From an uncultured Brachyspira sp. (lineage in GTDB: Bacteria; Spirochaetota; Brachyspiria; Brachyspirales; Brachyspiraceae): DNA of 33,606 nt. The stretch spans positions 1-33,606 of the forward strand of contig NZ_CAKVGN010000027.1 in assembly GCF_934747485.1 (NCBI RefSeq), in the 5' to 3' direction. The notes below the pieces were generated by a model that did no database searches, was not told the DNA's origin, and saw only the letters and a list, made by a program, of their open reading frames with translations. Shown here piece by piece: positions 1 to 7,018 of the stretch (position 1 is its first letter; every line of letters begins with the position of its first letter). Position numbers and translations under genes: made by a program.

Positions 1-73
1 AAGTTGAAAAACAGTTGGAAATTATATATAATTTAGCAAGAAAGGAGCTTTTTTAGTTATCTAGGACAGCCCC
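1..73 (+). mobile_element. Right (3') end of an insertion sequence
   Basis: The first 73 bases are the 3' end of an IS. The terminal inverted repeat at 55-73 reads, on the minus strand, GGGGCTGTCCTAGATAACT. It matches the left terminal repeat at 33532-33550 (GGGGCTGGCCCAGATAACT) at 17 of 19 positions, so the two window edges carry opposite ends of the same IS type in the same orientation. The transposase stop codon overlaps the inverted repeat, the compact layout usual for IS elements. I cannot assign the IS family. Position 74 onward is a T run, and no target duplication can be judged from one end. Confidence 0.8.
3..56 (+). CDS. Transposase, C-terminal end only (partial)
   Basis: An open frame enters from outside the window and ends at a TAG at 54-56. 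The visible tail reads VEKQLEIIYNLARKELF, a charged helical C-terminus. It lies directly against the terminal inverted repeat, so it is the C-terminus of the IS transposase. The matching N-terminus of another copy is seen at 33572. Too little is visible for a family call or catalytic residues. Confidence 0.6.
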   Translation, partial: VEKQLEIIYNLARKELF

Positions 74-106
74 TTTTTTTATTATAAAACAAAGAAATAA
101 AAAAGA

Positions 107-126
107 TTTATACTATAGTTAGTTTA
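107..126 (-). promoter_or_regulatory. Late element copy 1, probably orphaned by the IS
   Basis: Exact copy of the 20-bp core TTTATACTATAGTTAGTTTA (given on the + strand; it acts towards the minus strand). The flank 91-106 is shared with copy 3. The core starts 34 bp from the IS end at position 73. In the three closest-spaced other copies the distance from core to start codon is 33-35 bp. The leader between core and IS, read on the minus strand, also resembles the leader of the terminase gene. I infer that the IS interrupts or replaces a sixth minus-strand late gene at about its start codon. The rest of 137-250 shows no gene. Confidence 0.7.
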
Positions 127-227
127 TCATTATATTTATATTTATGATTTGGGTAAAAAACATAAAAAAACCGCTTATAAATAGTTTCAAAATATAAAAA
201 AATGTATAAACTTATATATAGATAATT

Positions 228-257
228 TTGAAAAATAGTTTAATATATTCTTATATT
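228..257 (+). promoter_or_regulatory. Possible promoter for the TM2/PH-like protein gene
   Basis: TTGAAA at 228-233 and TATATT at 252-257, spacing 18; an overlapping TATAAT lies at 257-262. Either gives a very short leader before the ATG at 280. AAGG at 267-270 could serve as a ribosome-binding site. The match is weak in such AT-rich DNA. Confidence 0.35.
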
Positions 258-279
258 ATAATGAATAAGGTTTATCTCT

Positions 280-906
280 ATGAATGATAAAATTAAAAAG
301 AAATCTAGAGAAAGAGCTATTACTCTATCTGTATTATCTGCTACATGTTTGCCTTTTGGACTTCATAAATTTTATTTAGGATTATATCAACAAGGAATAT
401 TATATGTTTTATTTTGTTGGACATTGATTCCGCAAATCATCTCTTTAATAGAATTTATTTTATTTATAAAAATGAAAGATGATGATTTTGATATGAAATA
501 TAATAAACTTTATGTAAGAAATGAAATATATAACAAGGTTATGGAAGAATGTAAATATATAGAAGCTCTTACTACAGAAATAGACAGCTTTTTAACAAAA
601 GATGAAAAATGTTTTTTACAAACCTATGTTCAATGGCATGAATATAGAAAAGTTAAAGGAATGGATAAATTAGAATTAATATGTCAAGGAAATCTTTATT
701 TAACAAATAAAAGAATTTTTGTAGTTTCTAATATGGAATCGAAAAAAATAGAATTGAAAGATATTGTAAATGCCGCATGTAATAAAGATGATATAAATAT
801 TCCTGATATAGTAGAAATCACTAAAATAAAAGGTAAAAATGTTATTTTACTATTTAATAAATTAGAAGATATGTTTAAATTATATTTTTATGATAATAGC
901 TTATAA
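280..906 (+). CDS. TM2-domain membrane protein with C-terminal PH/GRAM-like domain
   Basis: 208 aa. Residues about 14-66 form two hydrophobic helices around a GLHKFYLGLYQQGIL turn, the signature of the TM2 family (short hairpin of two membrane helices). After a charged linker, residues about 108-205 look like a bacterial PH/GRAM-type domain: a beta-rich stretch with the pattern GNLYLTNKRIFVVS followed by strands and an acidic end. The likely place is the inner membrane with the C-terminal domain in the cytoplasm. The gene stands next to the phage late genes but reads the opposite way and has no phage hallmark, so it is probably host or cargo (moron-type). Its role is unknown. The next gene starts 44 bases downstream on the same strand, so the two may be co-transcribed. 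Confidence 0.65.
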   Translation: MNDKIKKKSRERAITLSVLSATCLPFGLHKFYLGLYQQGILYVLFCWTLIPQIISLIEFILFIKMKDDDFDMKYNKLYVRNEIYNKVMEECKYIEALTTEIDSFLTKDEKCFLQTYVQWHEYRKVKGMDKLELICQGNLYLTNKRIFVVSNMESKKIELKDIVNAACNKDDINIPDIVEITKIKGKNVILLFNKLEDMFKLYFYDNSL

Positions 907-950
907 AAATAATTTACTAAAAATTAATAAATCTATTGAGAGTTAAAATT

Positions 951-1997
951 ATGAAAAAAATTATATTTTTATTTTTATTGTTATCTTTTTATCTATATTC
1001 TGCCTCACTTCCTCAAGGTTTGATAAAAGAAACAGGAAACGGCATTACTAGAATAAGCACCACAAACCCCAATTTTAAAATGGTTATGGAGATATGGGGT
1101 AATAATGTTATTCTTAAATGGGAAAGCATAATTAAAAATGATAAAGGATTATTTTATAGAGGAAAATATATAGGTGATGGAAATACTATTTATTTATTTG
1201 GTGAGACAATGAATAAATATTTTGAAGGTACTAATTTAATTCAAATATTTACAATGCCAATATCAGATAGAGCTAATGGTTATAAAGCTTTACAATTAAG
1301 ATATTTAATAGAAGAATTAGATGTTAAAGAAGTAAGTAAACTATCTATGTCTACCATATTTATAGGTCATCAATTAGAACCCTATTATTTATCAGAAAAA
1401 GATACAGAGGAGGCAAGAAAATTAATAAGATATTTTGGTGCTGTTTGTGATGAAAATGGTGTTGCTTTTACAAATCCATATTATAATAATGCTGAAAAAT
1501 ACACAGATATAAAAAACTCTCTTTTAGAAGTAAAAAATATGAAAGAAAATTTTGATAAAAGATTTACTGTAGAAAATGGATATTATATTTACAGAGGCGA
1601 TAAAATAGAAATAAAAGCAAATATTAATGATTATAAACAATTTATTAAAGAAACACAAAATATAGTAGATAGAGAAAATAGATATTATAATAAAACAGAT
1701 TTTAGAATTGAATTAACTTTTAAAGAACTTAAAGAAATCAAAAATATAAAGATAGAAAGTTCTGATATGATGTCATTTGACCGCTATACATATACTATAA
1801 AATCAAATGAAAAAAACAACACAATTAAACTTATTTTCTTACCGTTGATTGATTTTGAGATTAATAATATTCCTGTATCTGTATTAAATCCTAATGTTGA
1901 CCAATCAAAGAATTATAATACAAATACAAATATATTTATCACATATAAAGACGATAAAGCACTAACTGTATTTACTGAAAATTTAAAAAAATTATAA
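951..1997 (+). CDS. Secreted protein of unknown function
   Basis: 348 aa. An upstream in-frame TTG at 936 is open, but I chose the ATG at 951: the purine-rich TGAGAG at 936-941 lies at Shine-Dalgarno distance, and the product then opens with a clean signal peptide (MKKIIFLFLLLSFYLYSAS, likely cleaved near residue 18-19). There is no lipobox cysteine. The mature part is hydrophilic with mixed alpha/beta character, no internal membrane helix and no motif I recognise. It probably acts in the periplasm or is exported. Its stop overlaps the convergent hub-like gene by 6 bases (1992-1997), so both strands are used to the last base. With the preceding gene it forms a two-gene + strand unit next to the IS end; I infer cargo or host origin rather than virion function. 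Confidence 0.6.
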   Translation: MKKIIFLFLLLSFYLYSASLPQGLIKETGNGITRISTTNPNFKMVMEIWGNNVILKWESIIKNDKGLFYRGKYIGDGNTIYLFGETMNKYFEGTNLIQIFTMPISDRANGYKALQLRYLIEELDVKEVSKLSMSTIFIGHQLEPYYLSEKDTEEARKLIRYFGAVCDENGVAFTNPYYNNAEKYTDIKNSLLEVKNMKENFDKRFTVENGYYIYRGDKIEIKANINDYKQFIKETQNIVDRENRYYNKTDFRIELTFKELKEIKNIKIESSDMMSFDRYTYTIKSNEKNNTIKLIFLPLIDFEINNIPVSVLNPNVDQSKNYNTNTNIFITYKDDKALTVFTENLKKL

Positions 1998-3089
1998 ATT
2001 TTTTACAGCTTCTAAAGTAGTACACCAAGCGTTAACATCTGTATTTCTGCTTTGCAGTACATGCTGTATTGTTGTAATTTTATAAACTCCTGAATACATT
2101 TTAGATATATCTCTATCTATTCCAATTTCATAATTATTTGGGTCACCCTCTGTAATATAAGCTTGATTATAGCTAATAACACTTTTTAAATTAAGAGTTA
2201 TTAACTGCTCTACTCTAAATATAGAAGTCAAAGGAACAGTAAGAGTTATAGTATTAGGATTGATTAATTGAGGCTGTCCTAGTAAATCTTTATCGCTTAT
2301 GATTTCAGGTGTTATAACTGGGTTTTCACCTATATATATTGTATTACCTTCTTTTTTTATTATTTCTTTAAATGATGTTTTTACAAAATCTACTAAAGAA
2401 ATAGCTCCTTCTCTTTTAGTTTCAAATATTCCTTCTATATTCATTGTATTTGTAATAGCTTCAGTTATTATAATACTTCCTTTTGTAGGATTTCCAACTT
2501 GAACTTTAACATTAGGTGTACCAACTAATTTTAAATAATTATCTATAAACCTTTTAACTTCATTTCTCCAAGCTGTACCATAAGCTATATTTAGCTGATT
2601 AACAGAGGCTTTTTCTTCTTCTGTCAATTCTTTTACAGGAATTAAGTTTAAAACAAGAACTGTACTCACACCATCCATATTCGCATAACTATTTGCTACA
2701 TAACCATCATAAATGGGAGTTGTTAATATTTGATTATCATTTAAAGCATAGCATGTATTTTGAGGGTCTACTAATCCTTGACGATAATGAATAGGGGTTG
2801 CTTTTACTCCAGCATAAATTACTACTCTTGCTCCTGCTAATTTACCAGCAGAGTTTTCATTATGCCAATATCTATTAACATTATAAAGAGAAAGTACTGC
2901 TCTATCATATATTTCTTTATTACTTGTATCACAATGTGAAACATATTCAAACTCTATGTGTATGTTGTCGTCCATATTGCCTAAGTTTTGCTGTAATACT
3001 AAAGTAGTTGGCGGTTGGTAGTTAGGCTGATTATTTCCTCCTATGCTAACTCCGTTTTTTGATGTTAGTTCTATTCTGTATGCCCTCAT
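1992..3089 (-). CDS. Phage baseplate hub-like tail protein
   Basis: 365 aa. It is the last gene of the minus-strand tail unit and follows a small plug-like protein. The N-terminal third has the beta-rich style of phage hub/gp27-like proteins (IHIEFEYVSHCDTSN, then a LSLYNVNRYW strand and ARVVIYAGV). The segment around residues 125-145 (YDGYVANSYANMDGVSTVLV) is the recurrent substitution-tolerant strand pattern of these hubs. The C-terminal part (GVYKITTIQHVLQSRNTDVN) resembles the closing strands of tail hub proteins that read '...Y.v..v.H.......w.t...'. This is family-level pattern recognition, not a strong motif. In contractile systems the hub joins the tube tip to the spike. The spike and wedge genes expected next are absent, because the downstream DNA holds convergent cargo genes. 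Confidence 0.55.
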   Translation of the reverse strand: MRAYRIELTSKNGVSIGGNNQPNYQPPTTLVLQQNLGNMDDNIHIEFEYVSHCDTSNKEIYDRAVLSLYNVNRYWHNENSAGKLAGARVVIYAGVKATPIHYRQGLVDPQNTCYALNDNQILTTPIYDGYVANSYANMDGVSTVLVLNLIPVKELTEEEKASVNQLNIAYGTAWRNEVKRFIDNYLKLVGTPNVKVQVGNPTKGSIIITEAITNTMNIEGIFETKREGAISLVDFVKTSFKEIIKKEGNTIYIGENPVITPEIISDKDLLGQPQLINPNTITLTVPLTSIFRVEQLITLNLKSVISYNQAYITEGDPNNYEIGIDRDISKMYSGVYKITTIQHVLQSRNTDVNAWCTTLEAVKNL

Positions 3090-3127
3090 ATTAACCTCTT
3101 TGAAAATAATAATTTGTGTATTTTTTA

Positions 3128-3448
3128 TTAAACAACTGAATAAAGCTCAAATTGCTGTTTCTTCATATTATAAATTAACTTATAATTATTAAATGAAATA
3201 TCTCCTATCAAATAATTTATACCATCACTAATATTAAAAGGTATATTGCTAATTATAGCTTCTTCTGCCTTATTCAATATAGATACTTCTACATTTTCCA
3301 TATAAAAGTTAGGAAATATTTTGAATGTATAGTAACTATCATTAATTGCTATTTTTTGAGTATATGCTCCTCTTCTCAAATTAGGATATTGTTCAGCAAA
3401 ACTACCTTCTGTATTGATAGTAAAAGAAAAAGATTGTAGAAGTGTCAT
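3128..3448 (-). CDS. Small baseplate plug-like protein
   Basis: 106 aa, overlapping the next upstream gene by 4 bases (its ATG lies within that gene's stop region), a sign of translational coupling. The composition is almost entirely beta (FTFKIFPNFYMENVEVSILN style) with a closing strand NYKLIYNMKKQQFELYSVV. This size, fold type and place between a tail protein and a hub match the plug proteins described for simple contractile tails (Pam3 gp18-like). The assignment is mostly contextual. It could equally be a different small baseplate component. Confidence 0.4.
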   Translation of the reverse strand: MTLLQSFSFTINTEGSFAEQYPNLRRGAYTQKIAINDSYYTFKIFPNFYMENVEVSILNKAEEAIISNIPFNISDGINYLIGDISFNNYKLIYNMKKQQFELYSVV

Positions 3449-4032
3449 ATAATAGCTCCTGTTATGTAATTACTTAATTTACTTACTAATTTATCAGTTT
3501 CATTTTTATAAACAGGAATTAGTGTTTTTAAATCTAGTCTAAATGAAATACCTTTTTGCCCTGCTTCATTTTCAATACCATATAACCCTCCCAAAACAGC
3601 ATATTTAATATCACCCCAAGGAGTGAGAATATTAAAAGTGCCGCCTTGTTGTACATAATATTCTAAAGCATCTACAAATATTTGATTTTTTATATTTTGA
3701 ACAGTCCAAGGATTAGCAGAAGTGATTATATTATGAAGTATCACAGAAAAATCAGCATTCTGCCTCACAGCTCCTTCTATTAATAATTGCTTATTTAAAT
3801 AAGGATATTCTGAATATTCATTAACTAAAAAAGGAATATCGCCATTATAGCTAACTTCAAAACCTACTAAAGGAAGAGGCAAATCAATTGGACTAACATA
3901 TCCATTCATAATACTAACTGTATCAGGTAAAATAACAGCAAACTTATTGTATTTTGCCGTTATAGACTGAAAACTAAAAGCAGTATTTTTATTCAAGCTT
4001 GAAACACTACCTAACAAACTTTGTATTAGCAT
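3445..4032 (-). CDS. Phage tail/baseplate protein, function unassigned
   Basis: 195 aa with no recognised motif. It lies between the tail assembly chaperone and the plug-like protein. This is where contractile-tail phages with the tape measure elsewhere carry tube-tip or baseplate initiator proteins. The sequence is mixed alpha/beta with a Pro/Trp-containing segment (NILTPWGDIKYAVLGGLYG) and a C-terminus ending in small hydrophobic residues. Its stop overlaps the next gene's ATG. In most contractile phages the tape measure gene would stand here; in this phage it is at 16721-18673 instead. Confidence 0.45.
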   Translation of the reverse strand: MLIQSLLGSVSSLNKNTAFSFQSITAKYNKFAVILPDTVSIMNGYVSPIDLPLPLVGFEVSYNGDIPFLVNEYSEYPYLNKQLLIEGAVRQNADFSVILHNIITSANPWTVQNIKNQIFVDALEYYVQQGGTFNILTPWGDIKYAVLGGLYGIENEAGQKGISFRLDLKTLIPVYKNETDKLVSKLSNYITGAII

Positions 4033-4045
4033 TTTTCAATATTCC

Positions 4046-4402
4046 TTAAAAACTTTTTCTCAAATAATGAATTAAACTATTATAATTTTTTATACCTTCT
4101 TTTTTTAAGTCTTTTTTTACTTCATCACTAAAATATATATTTATATAATCTTGAAAATAATCGAAAGGAAACCTAAAAAGAAAATCAGCAATACTGTTTT
4201 CAATAGGAATCCTTTCAATTTTTCCATTTTTATAAATATGAAGCCCTATACCTCTGAAGTCTCTTGGGTTTGTGATTGTGTCATAAAAGTATTCTTCCAC
4301 TCCGTAACAGTTGATGATGTAAAAGTTAGAGATAGTGCTTTCATTCTCTCTTCCCATTCTTCTATTTTCAAATGAGGTTTTATATAACGGAGTATTACTA
4401 TA
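4046..4402 (-). CDS. Tail assembly chaperone, -1 frameshift extension (gpT-like part)
   Basis: This frame is open from at least the slippery site at 4402-4408 to its stop at 4046-4048 and encodes 118 residues when entered by a -1 shift. The first ATG in the frame (4357) has no ribosome-binding site and lies well inside the upstream gene, so I do not read it as a separate gene. Joined to the first 136 codons of the upstream gene, the product is about 254 aa. This is the layout of phage tail assembly chaperones of the lambda G/GT kind, where a minority of ribosomes make the long form that recruits the tape measure. The extension contains a conserved-looking patch around FPFDYFQDYINIYF and ends LRKSF. 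Confidence 0.75.
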   Translation of the reverse strand, partial: YSNTPLYKTSFENRRMGRENESTISNFYIINCYGVEEYFYDTITNPRDFRGIGLHIYKNGKIERIPIENSIADFLFRFPFDYFQDYINIYFSDEVKKDLKKEGIKNYNSLIHYLRKSF

Positions 4403-4809
4403 AAAAAAAGCAAAGAAGCCTTTATAATATCTTTTGCCTCGCCGTTAATACTATTTAATGGTTTTACCTCATTATCTTCAAAATAATATCCTGCGGCAAT
4501 AGAGCGTTCAAGCATAGCAGTAATTTTTAATTTACTGTCATCTATATATTGTTTGTATCTAGAATCATTGCTTTTATATTTTTCATTAGCAAGCTTTTCT
4601 ATTGCTTCATCAATATAAACGTCATAATCTGTTAATAAAACTGCTGGATTAATATTATCAATATAACCCGCAAAGTTTCCAAGCACTAAAGCATTTGATT
4701 TTACTTCTTCTTTATTAACAGGAGGAATAAATACTTTAATTTCTCCATTAGGTGTATTGATAGGAAAAACTATATTGGCAGTATTATAATCTATTTTAGC
4801 ATTATCCAT
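4246..4809 (-). CDS. Tail assembly chaperone, short form (gpG-like)
   Basis: 187 aa, predominantly helical and acidic, directly after the tail tube gene (12-base gap) with an AAGGAGG-type site before the ATG. Its zero frame contains CTT TTT TTT ATA, so the heptamer T_TTT_TTT at 4408-4402 is in the correct phase for a -1 shift into the overlapping frame that ends at 4046. The 112-base overlap with the next ATG-started frame and the tube-to-chaperone gene order are the standard signs of the G/GT chaperone pair. The short form likely coats the tape measure protein during tail assembly. Residues after about 136 belong only to the short form. Confidence 0.75.
   Translation of the reverse strand: MDNAKIDYNTANIVFPINTPNGEIKVFIPPVNKEEVKSNALVLGNFAGYIDNINPAVLLTDYDVYIDEAIEKLANEKYKSNDSRYKQYIDDSKLKITAMLERSIAAGYYFEDNEVKPLNSINGEAKDIIKASLLFFIVILRYIKPHLKIEEWEERMKALSLTFTSSTVTEWKNTFMTQSQTQETSEV
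4402..4408 (-). other. Programmed -1 frameshift slippery heptamer
   Basis: The minus strand carries eight T at 4409-4402. In the zero frame of the chaperone the codons are CTT TTT TTT ATA, giving T_TTT_TTT, one of the most efficient X_XXY_YYZ heptamers. The -1 frame is open from here to 4046. I see no strong downstream pseudoknot or stem in the next 40 bases, as in several phage G/GT sites that rely mainly on the heptamer. Confidence 0.75.
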
Positions 4810-4821
4810 AAAACCTCCTTA

Positions 4822-5277
4822 TTACCCTATTAAAATACCATATAAGTCTGTATTTACTGCTAAAGTTCCTTTAACTGTAAAATTATAAACAGGACTTGAG
4901 GCATTAGCTGATACTTCACCCATAGATAAAGTACATGCGAATATACTATATTCATTTCCTACATCATCTGTAAATATACATGTTCTATTAGCACCTTGAA
5001 CAAGTCCATTTGTAAATATTCTCTTTCTCCAAGTTGCTGCTGGAGTTACTACTTTAATAATTGAAACATTAATTGTAACAGGTACAGCCATTTCTACCGC
5101 TCCAACATCTCCAAAATTAACCTTTAATCTTTTTACTGTTTCTTCATCTATACTCATTGAAGCAGCATCTTCTCCCATATCAAAAGCAGTAAGGTTTAAA
5201 TCTGGATCATCTGGAAATATTAAACTTGTAACTGCTTTATTAATAAATCTTTCTAAATAGCTTGGTAATTGTGGCAT
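4822..5277 (-). CDS. Tail tube protein
   Basis: 151 aa with the beta-sandwich style of contractile-phage tube proteins: alternating strands with a long beta-hairpin (VPVTINVSIIKVVTPAATWRK) and a C-terminal strand SPVYNFTVKGTLAVN. It follows the sheath directly and precedes the tail assembly chaperone, which is the canonical sheath-tube-chaperone order. The start at 5277 has AGGAG about 10 bases upstream. Between it and the sheath stop lies one copy of a dispersed hairpin repeat, which could modulate the sheath:tube ratio (both are needed in many copies). Confidence 0.75.
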   Translation of the reverse strand: MPQLPSYLERFINKAVTSLIFPDDPDLNLTAFDMGEDAASMSIDEETVKRLKVNFGDVGAVEMAVPVTINVSIIKVVTPAATWRKRIFTNGLVQGANRTCIFTDDVGNEYSIFACTLSMGEVSANASSPVYNFTVKGTLAVNTDLYGILIG

Positions 5278-5292
5278 AAACTAAACTCCTAT

Positions 5293-5357
5293 AATTGTTA
5301 TGTTCAAAAAAACCTATAAGTAAATAGTAAATAAATTTACTATTTGGTTTTTTATCA
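5293..5357 (-). repeat. Dispersed hairpin repeat, copy A (sheath-tube gap)
   Basis: On the minus strand the arm AAATAGTAAA and its complement TTTACTATTT form a 10-bp perfect stem around TTTA. Outer arms AAAAAACC and GGTTTTTT can extend it around a bulge of seven bases. The same hairpin occurs at 6806-6857 (copy B). A weakened form of the flanking motif is at 5293-5303. The U-rich outer arm makes it look like an attenuator or mRNA-end stabiliser between sheath and tube. That role is inference. Confidence 0.65.
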
Positions 5358-5364
5358 CTTGTCT

Positions 5365-6780
5365 TTATTCTTTTGTTATACTTGGTACTATTTGTAATAC
5401 AAAATGTCTTATAGTTACATAACAAGAAGCACCATTATATATTCCATCTTTCCAGTCTTGATATTGATTAGCTTTATAAGTTGCAAAATCAATTGCTGAC
5501 CATTCTCCTGTATTTAATATAGCATTTGTATTAGTGTCATAATCTGAACCGAAATTGTCTAATACTCCAAAACTAAGCATAGTATTACTTATAGCTACTA
5601 ACTTATTTTTGATAATATTTATTCCATTTTGATTGAAAGATATGCTTTGTAAAGGATTATTTGAAGCCTGTATCATCATTGAAGCAATATCTACAGTTAA
5701 TCTAAAAATAAAAGTATCTAAAGCAAAATAAGATTCCCAATTTTGACCATCTGCTACCATGCCTCCTAAAACAACTATATTATTGTTTAATGAACCTATC
5801 CAACTACAGCCGTTTTCATTTAAGGCATCTACTAAAGAATTAGAAAGCCTATCTCTAGGTGTTATTCCATATACGGTTTTCCATTGAAGAAGTGAAAGAG
5901 GATTACTTACACTTAAATTATATAGATTTCCTGCTTTTATTCCAACAATAGCACCATTAGAGCTTTCTCCTTCTACTAAAGATGGATAAACAGGCACAAA
6001 ACTTTTACTTTTTGTATATAAAGCAAATGTTTCATCAGTGCTTGGGTCTGTGCCTTCAGGAAGCTCCAAACTAAAATATTGTCCTGCTGTAATTGTAGAA
6101 TAAGATTTTACTAAATCGATAAAATCAGTATTTTTATAAAAAGAAGTAGGACAAGCCCATTCATATACTCTTAATTCTCCGCTTGCTACAAAATCACTTA
6201 AAACTTTCACTGCCTGAGAAACTATTTCGCTTGTTATATTTGTCCAATATGTTGTTTCTGATAAATTAGTTGGTGTCAAATTTGTGGCACTTATAGCAGT
6301 GTCTGCTTGAATACATTTGTATGTCTCACCTTGAGTATTAATATATAAATCATCAACTTCATAATTTTTGGGGTCTGATGTTTCTTCCCAATAGCTCATT
6401 TCAGAAAGTTTAATAGGTTTTAAGTCTGTTTCGCTTGTGGCAGTATCTGCTTGTAAACATTTATATGCTTGACTTCCATCTACATAATAATCACCTACCG
6501 CATATTGCTTAATATTTGGTAAAGTTCTTGTTTCTAAAACATTAATTTGCCCCATAGCATTATTAGTAAAGAAAGAGTTCAAAAAACTTTCTGTATATGA
6601 ACCTTCTTTTAATTCTAAATCTGCTACCTCACTTTTTGATATAGTCTTTAATGTACCTGCTTCTAAATTAGTGTCTCCATAACTGACAATACCAAAAACT
6701 CTAGTATAATTTTCTGGTACATTTACACCTAAAGTTTTGACATTAACTATAACAGGTTGTAACGGATTAGGTCTAGCCAT
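5365..6780 (-). CDS. Contractile tail sheath protein with two inserted carbohydrate-binding-like repeats
   Basis: 471 aa. The N-terminus (residues 1-90) and the long C-terminal part (190-471) have the features of phage tail sheath: an alternating alpha/beta core, a conserved Trp-containing segment (GGMVADGQNWESYFALD), and a C-terminal domain with a closing beta strand (YVTIRHFVLQIVPS) that exchanges with neighbouring subunits. Residues about 92-134 and 139-182 are two tandem copies of a roughly 42-residue unit with the pattern (Y/V)xVxDxYxxxxxxYKCxQADTAxSxTxLxPxxLSExxYW. This resembles carbohydrate-binding modules of the CBM5/12 type. The gene heads a late unit; a good AGGAGG site lies before the ATG. 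The late element (copy 2) is 156 bp upstream because a hairpin repeat lies between. Tube and chaperone follow. Confidence 0.8.
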   Translation of the reverse strand: MARPNPLQPVIVNVKTLGVNVPENYTRVFGIVSYGDTNLEAGTLKTISKSEVADLELKEGSYTESFLNSFFTNNAMGQINVLETRTLPNIKQYAVGDYYVDGSQAYKCLQADTATSETDLKPIKLSEMSYWEETSDPKNYEVDDLYINTQGETYKCIQADTAISATNLTPTNLSETTYWTNITSEIVSQAVKVLSDFVASGELRVYEWACPTSFYKNTDFIDLVKSYSTITAGQYFSLELPEGTDPSTDETFALYTKSKSFVPVYPSLVEGESSNGAIVGIKAGNLYNLSVSNPLSLLQWKTVYGITPRDRLSNSLVDALNENGCSWIGSLNNNIVVLGGMVADGQNWESYFALDTFIFRLTVDIASMMIQASNNPLQSISFNQNGINIIKNKLVAISNTMLSFGVLDNFGSDYDTNTNAILNTGEWSAIDFATYKANQYQDWKDGIYNGASCYVTIRHFVLQIVPSITKE

Positions 6781-6796
6781 TATTTATTTCCTCCTT

Positions 6797-6898
6797 TATT
6801 CTTATGCTCGAAAAAAACTATAAGTAAATAGTAAATAAATTTACTATTTGGTTTTTTCTCGCTTTAGTTTTTTATTGCTATGCTCGTACTCGCTTTCA
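6797..6898 (-). repeat. Dispersed hairpin repeat, copy B (sheath leader)
   Basis: Holds the same AAATAGTAAA/TTTACTATTT stem as copy A, plus a flanking motif that reads GCGAGTACGAGCATAGCAAT on the minus strand. That motif recurs on the + strand at 24923-24942 in front of a small lysis-region gene. The copy lies between the late element at 6936 and the sheath start. It explains why this late element is about 120 bp further from its gene than the three closest-spaced copies. Probably a small mobile or recombining repeat of the host genome. Confidence 0.65.
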
Positions 6899-6935
6899 TC
6901 ATTTATTTAGTATAATATATTTTTTATAGATTTGA

Positions 6936-6955
6936 TTTATACTATAGTTAGTTTA
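6936..6955 (-). promoter_or_regulatory. Late element copy 2 (sheath unit)
   Basis: Exact match to the 20-bp core TTTATACTATAGTTAGTTTA. It heads the sheath-tube-chaperone-baseplate unit on the minus strand. The upstream A/T-rich arm seen in copies 1 and 3 is only partly conserved here. The hairpin repeat (6797-6898) separates it from the gene. Confidence 0.7.
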
Positions 6956-6981
6956 TGATGTATTTTAAGTGAAAATTTTAC

Positions 6982-7010
6982 TTGATTTTTAATATTTATT
7001 CTATTAAAAT
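6982..7010 (+). promoter_or_regulatory. Promoter of the + strand restriction-modification pair
   Basis: TTGATT at 6982-6987 and TAAAAT at 7005-7010 with a 17-base spacer. The predicted start of transcription, about 7017, falls one or two bases before the ATG at 7019, and no Shine-Dalgarno site is visible. The methyltransferase mRNA may therefore be leaderless. The promoter is separate from the late element and points the other way, so the pair can be expressed in the prophage state. Confidence 0.55.
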
Positions 7011-7018
7011 TATGCACT

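Noticed and set aside
4046..4357. Independent 103-aa gene starting at the ATG at 4357.
   Set aside because: No ribosome-binding site, large overlap with the chaperone, and an in-phase T_TTT_TTT site upstream in the open -1 frame; better read as a frameshift extension.
5240..5425. A 61-aa minus-strand ORF between sheath and tube.
   Set aside because: It runs through the hairpin repeat and overlaps both well-supported genes in another frame.
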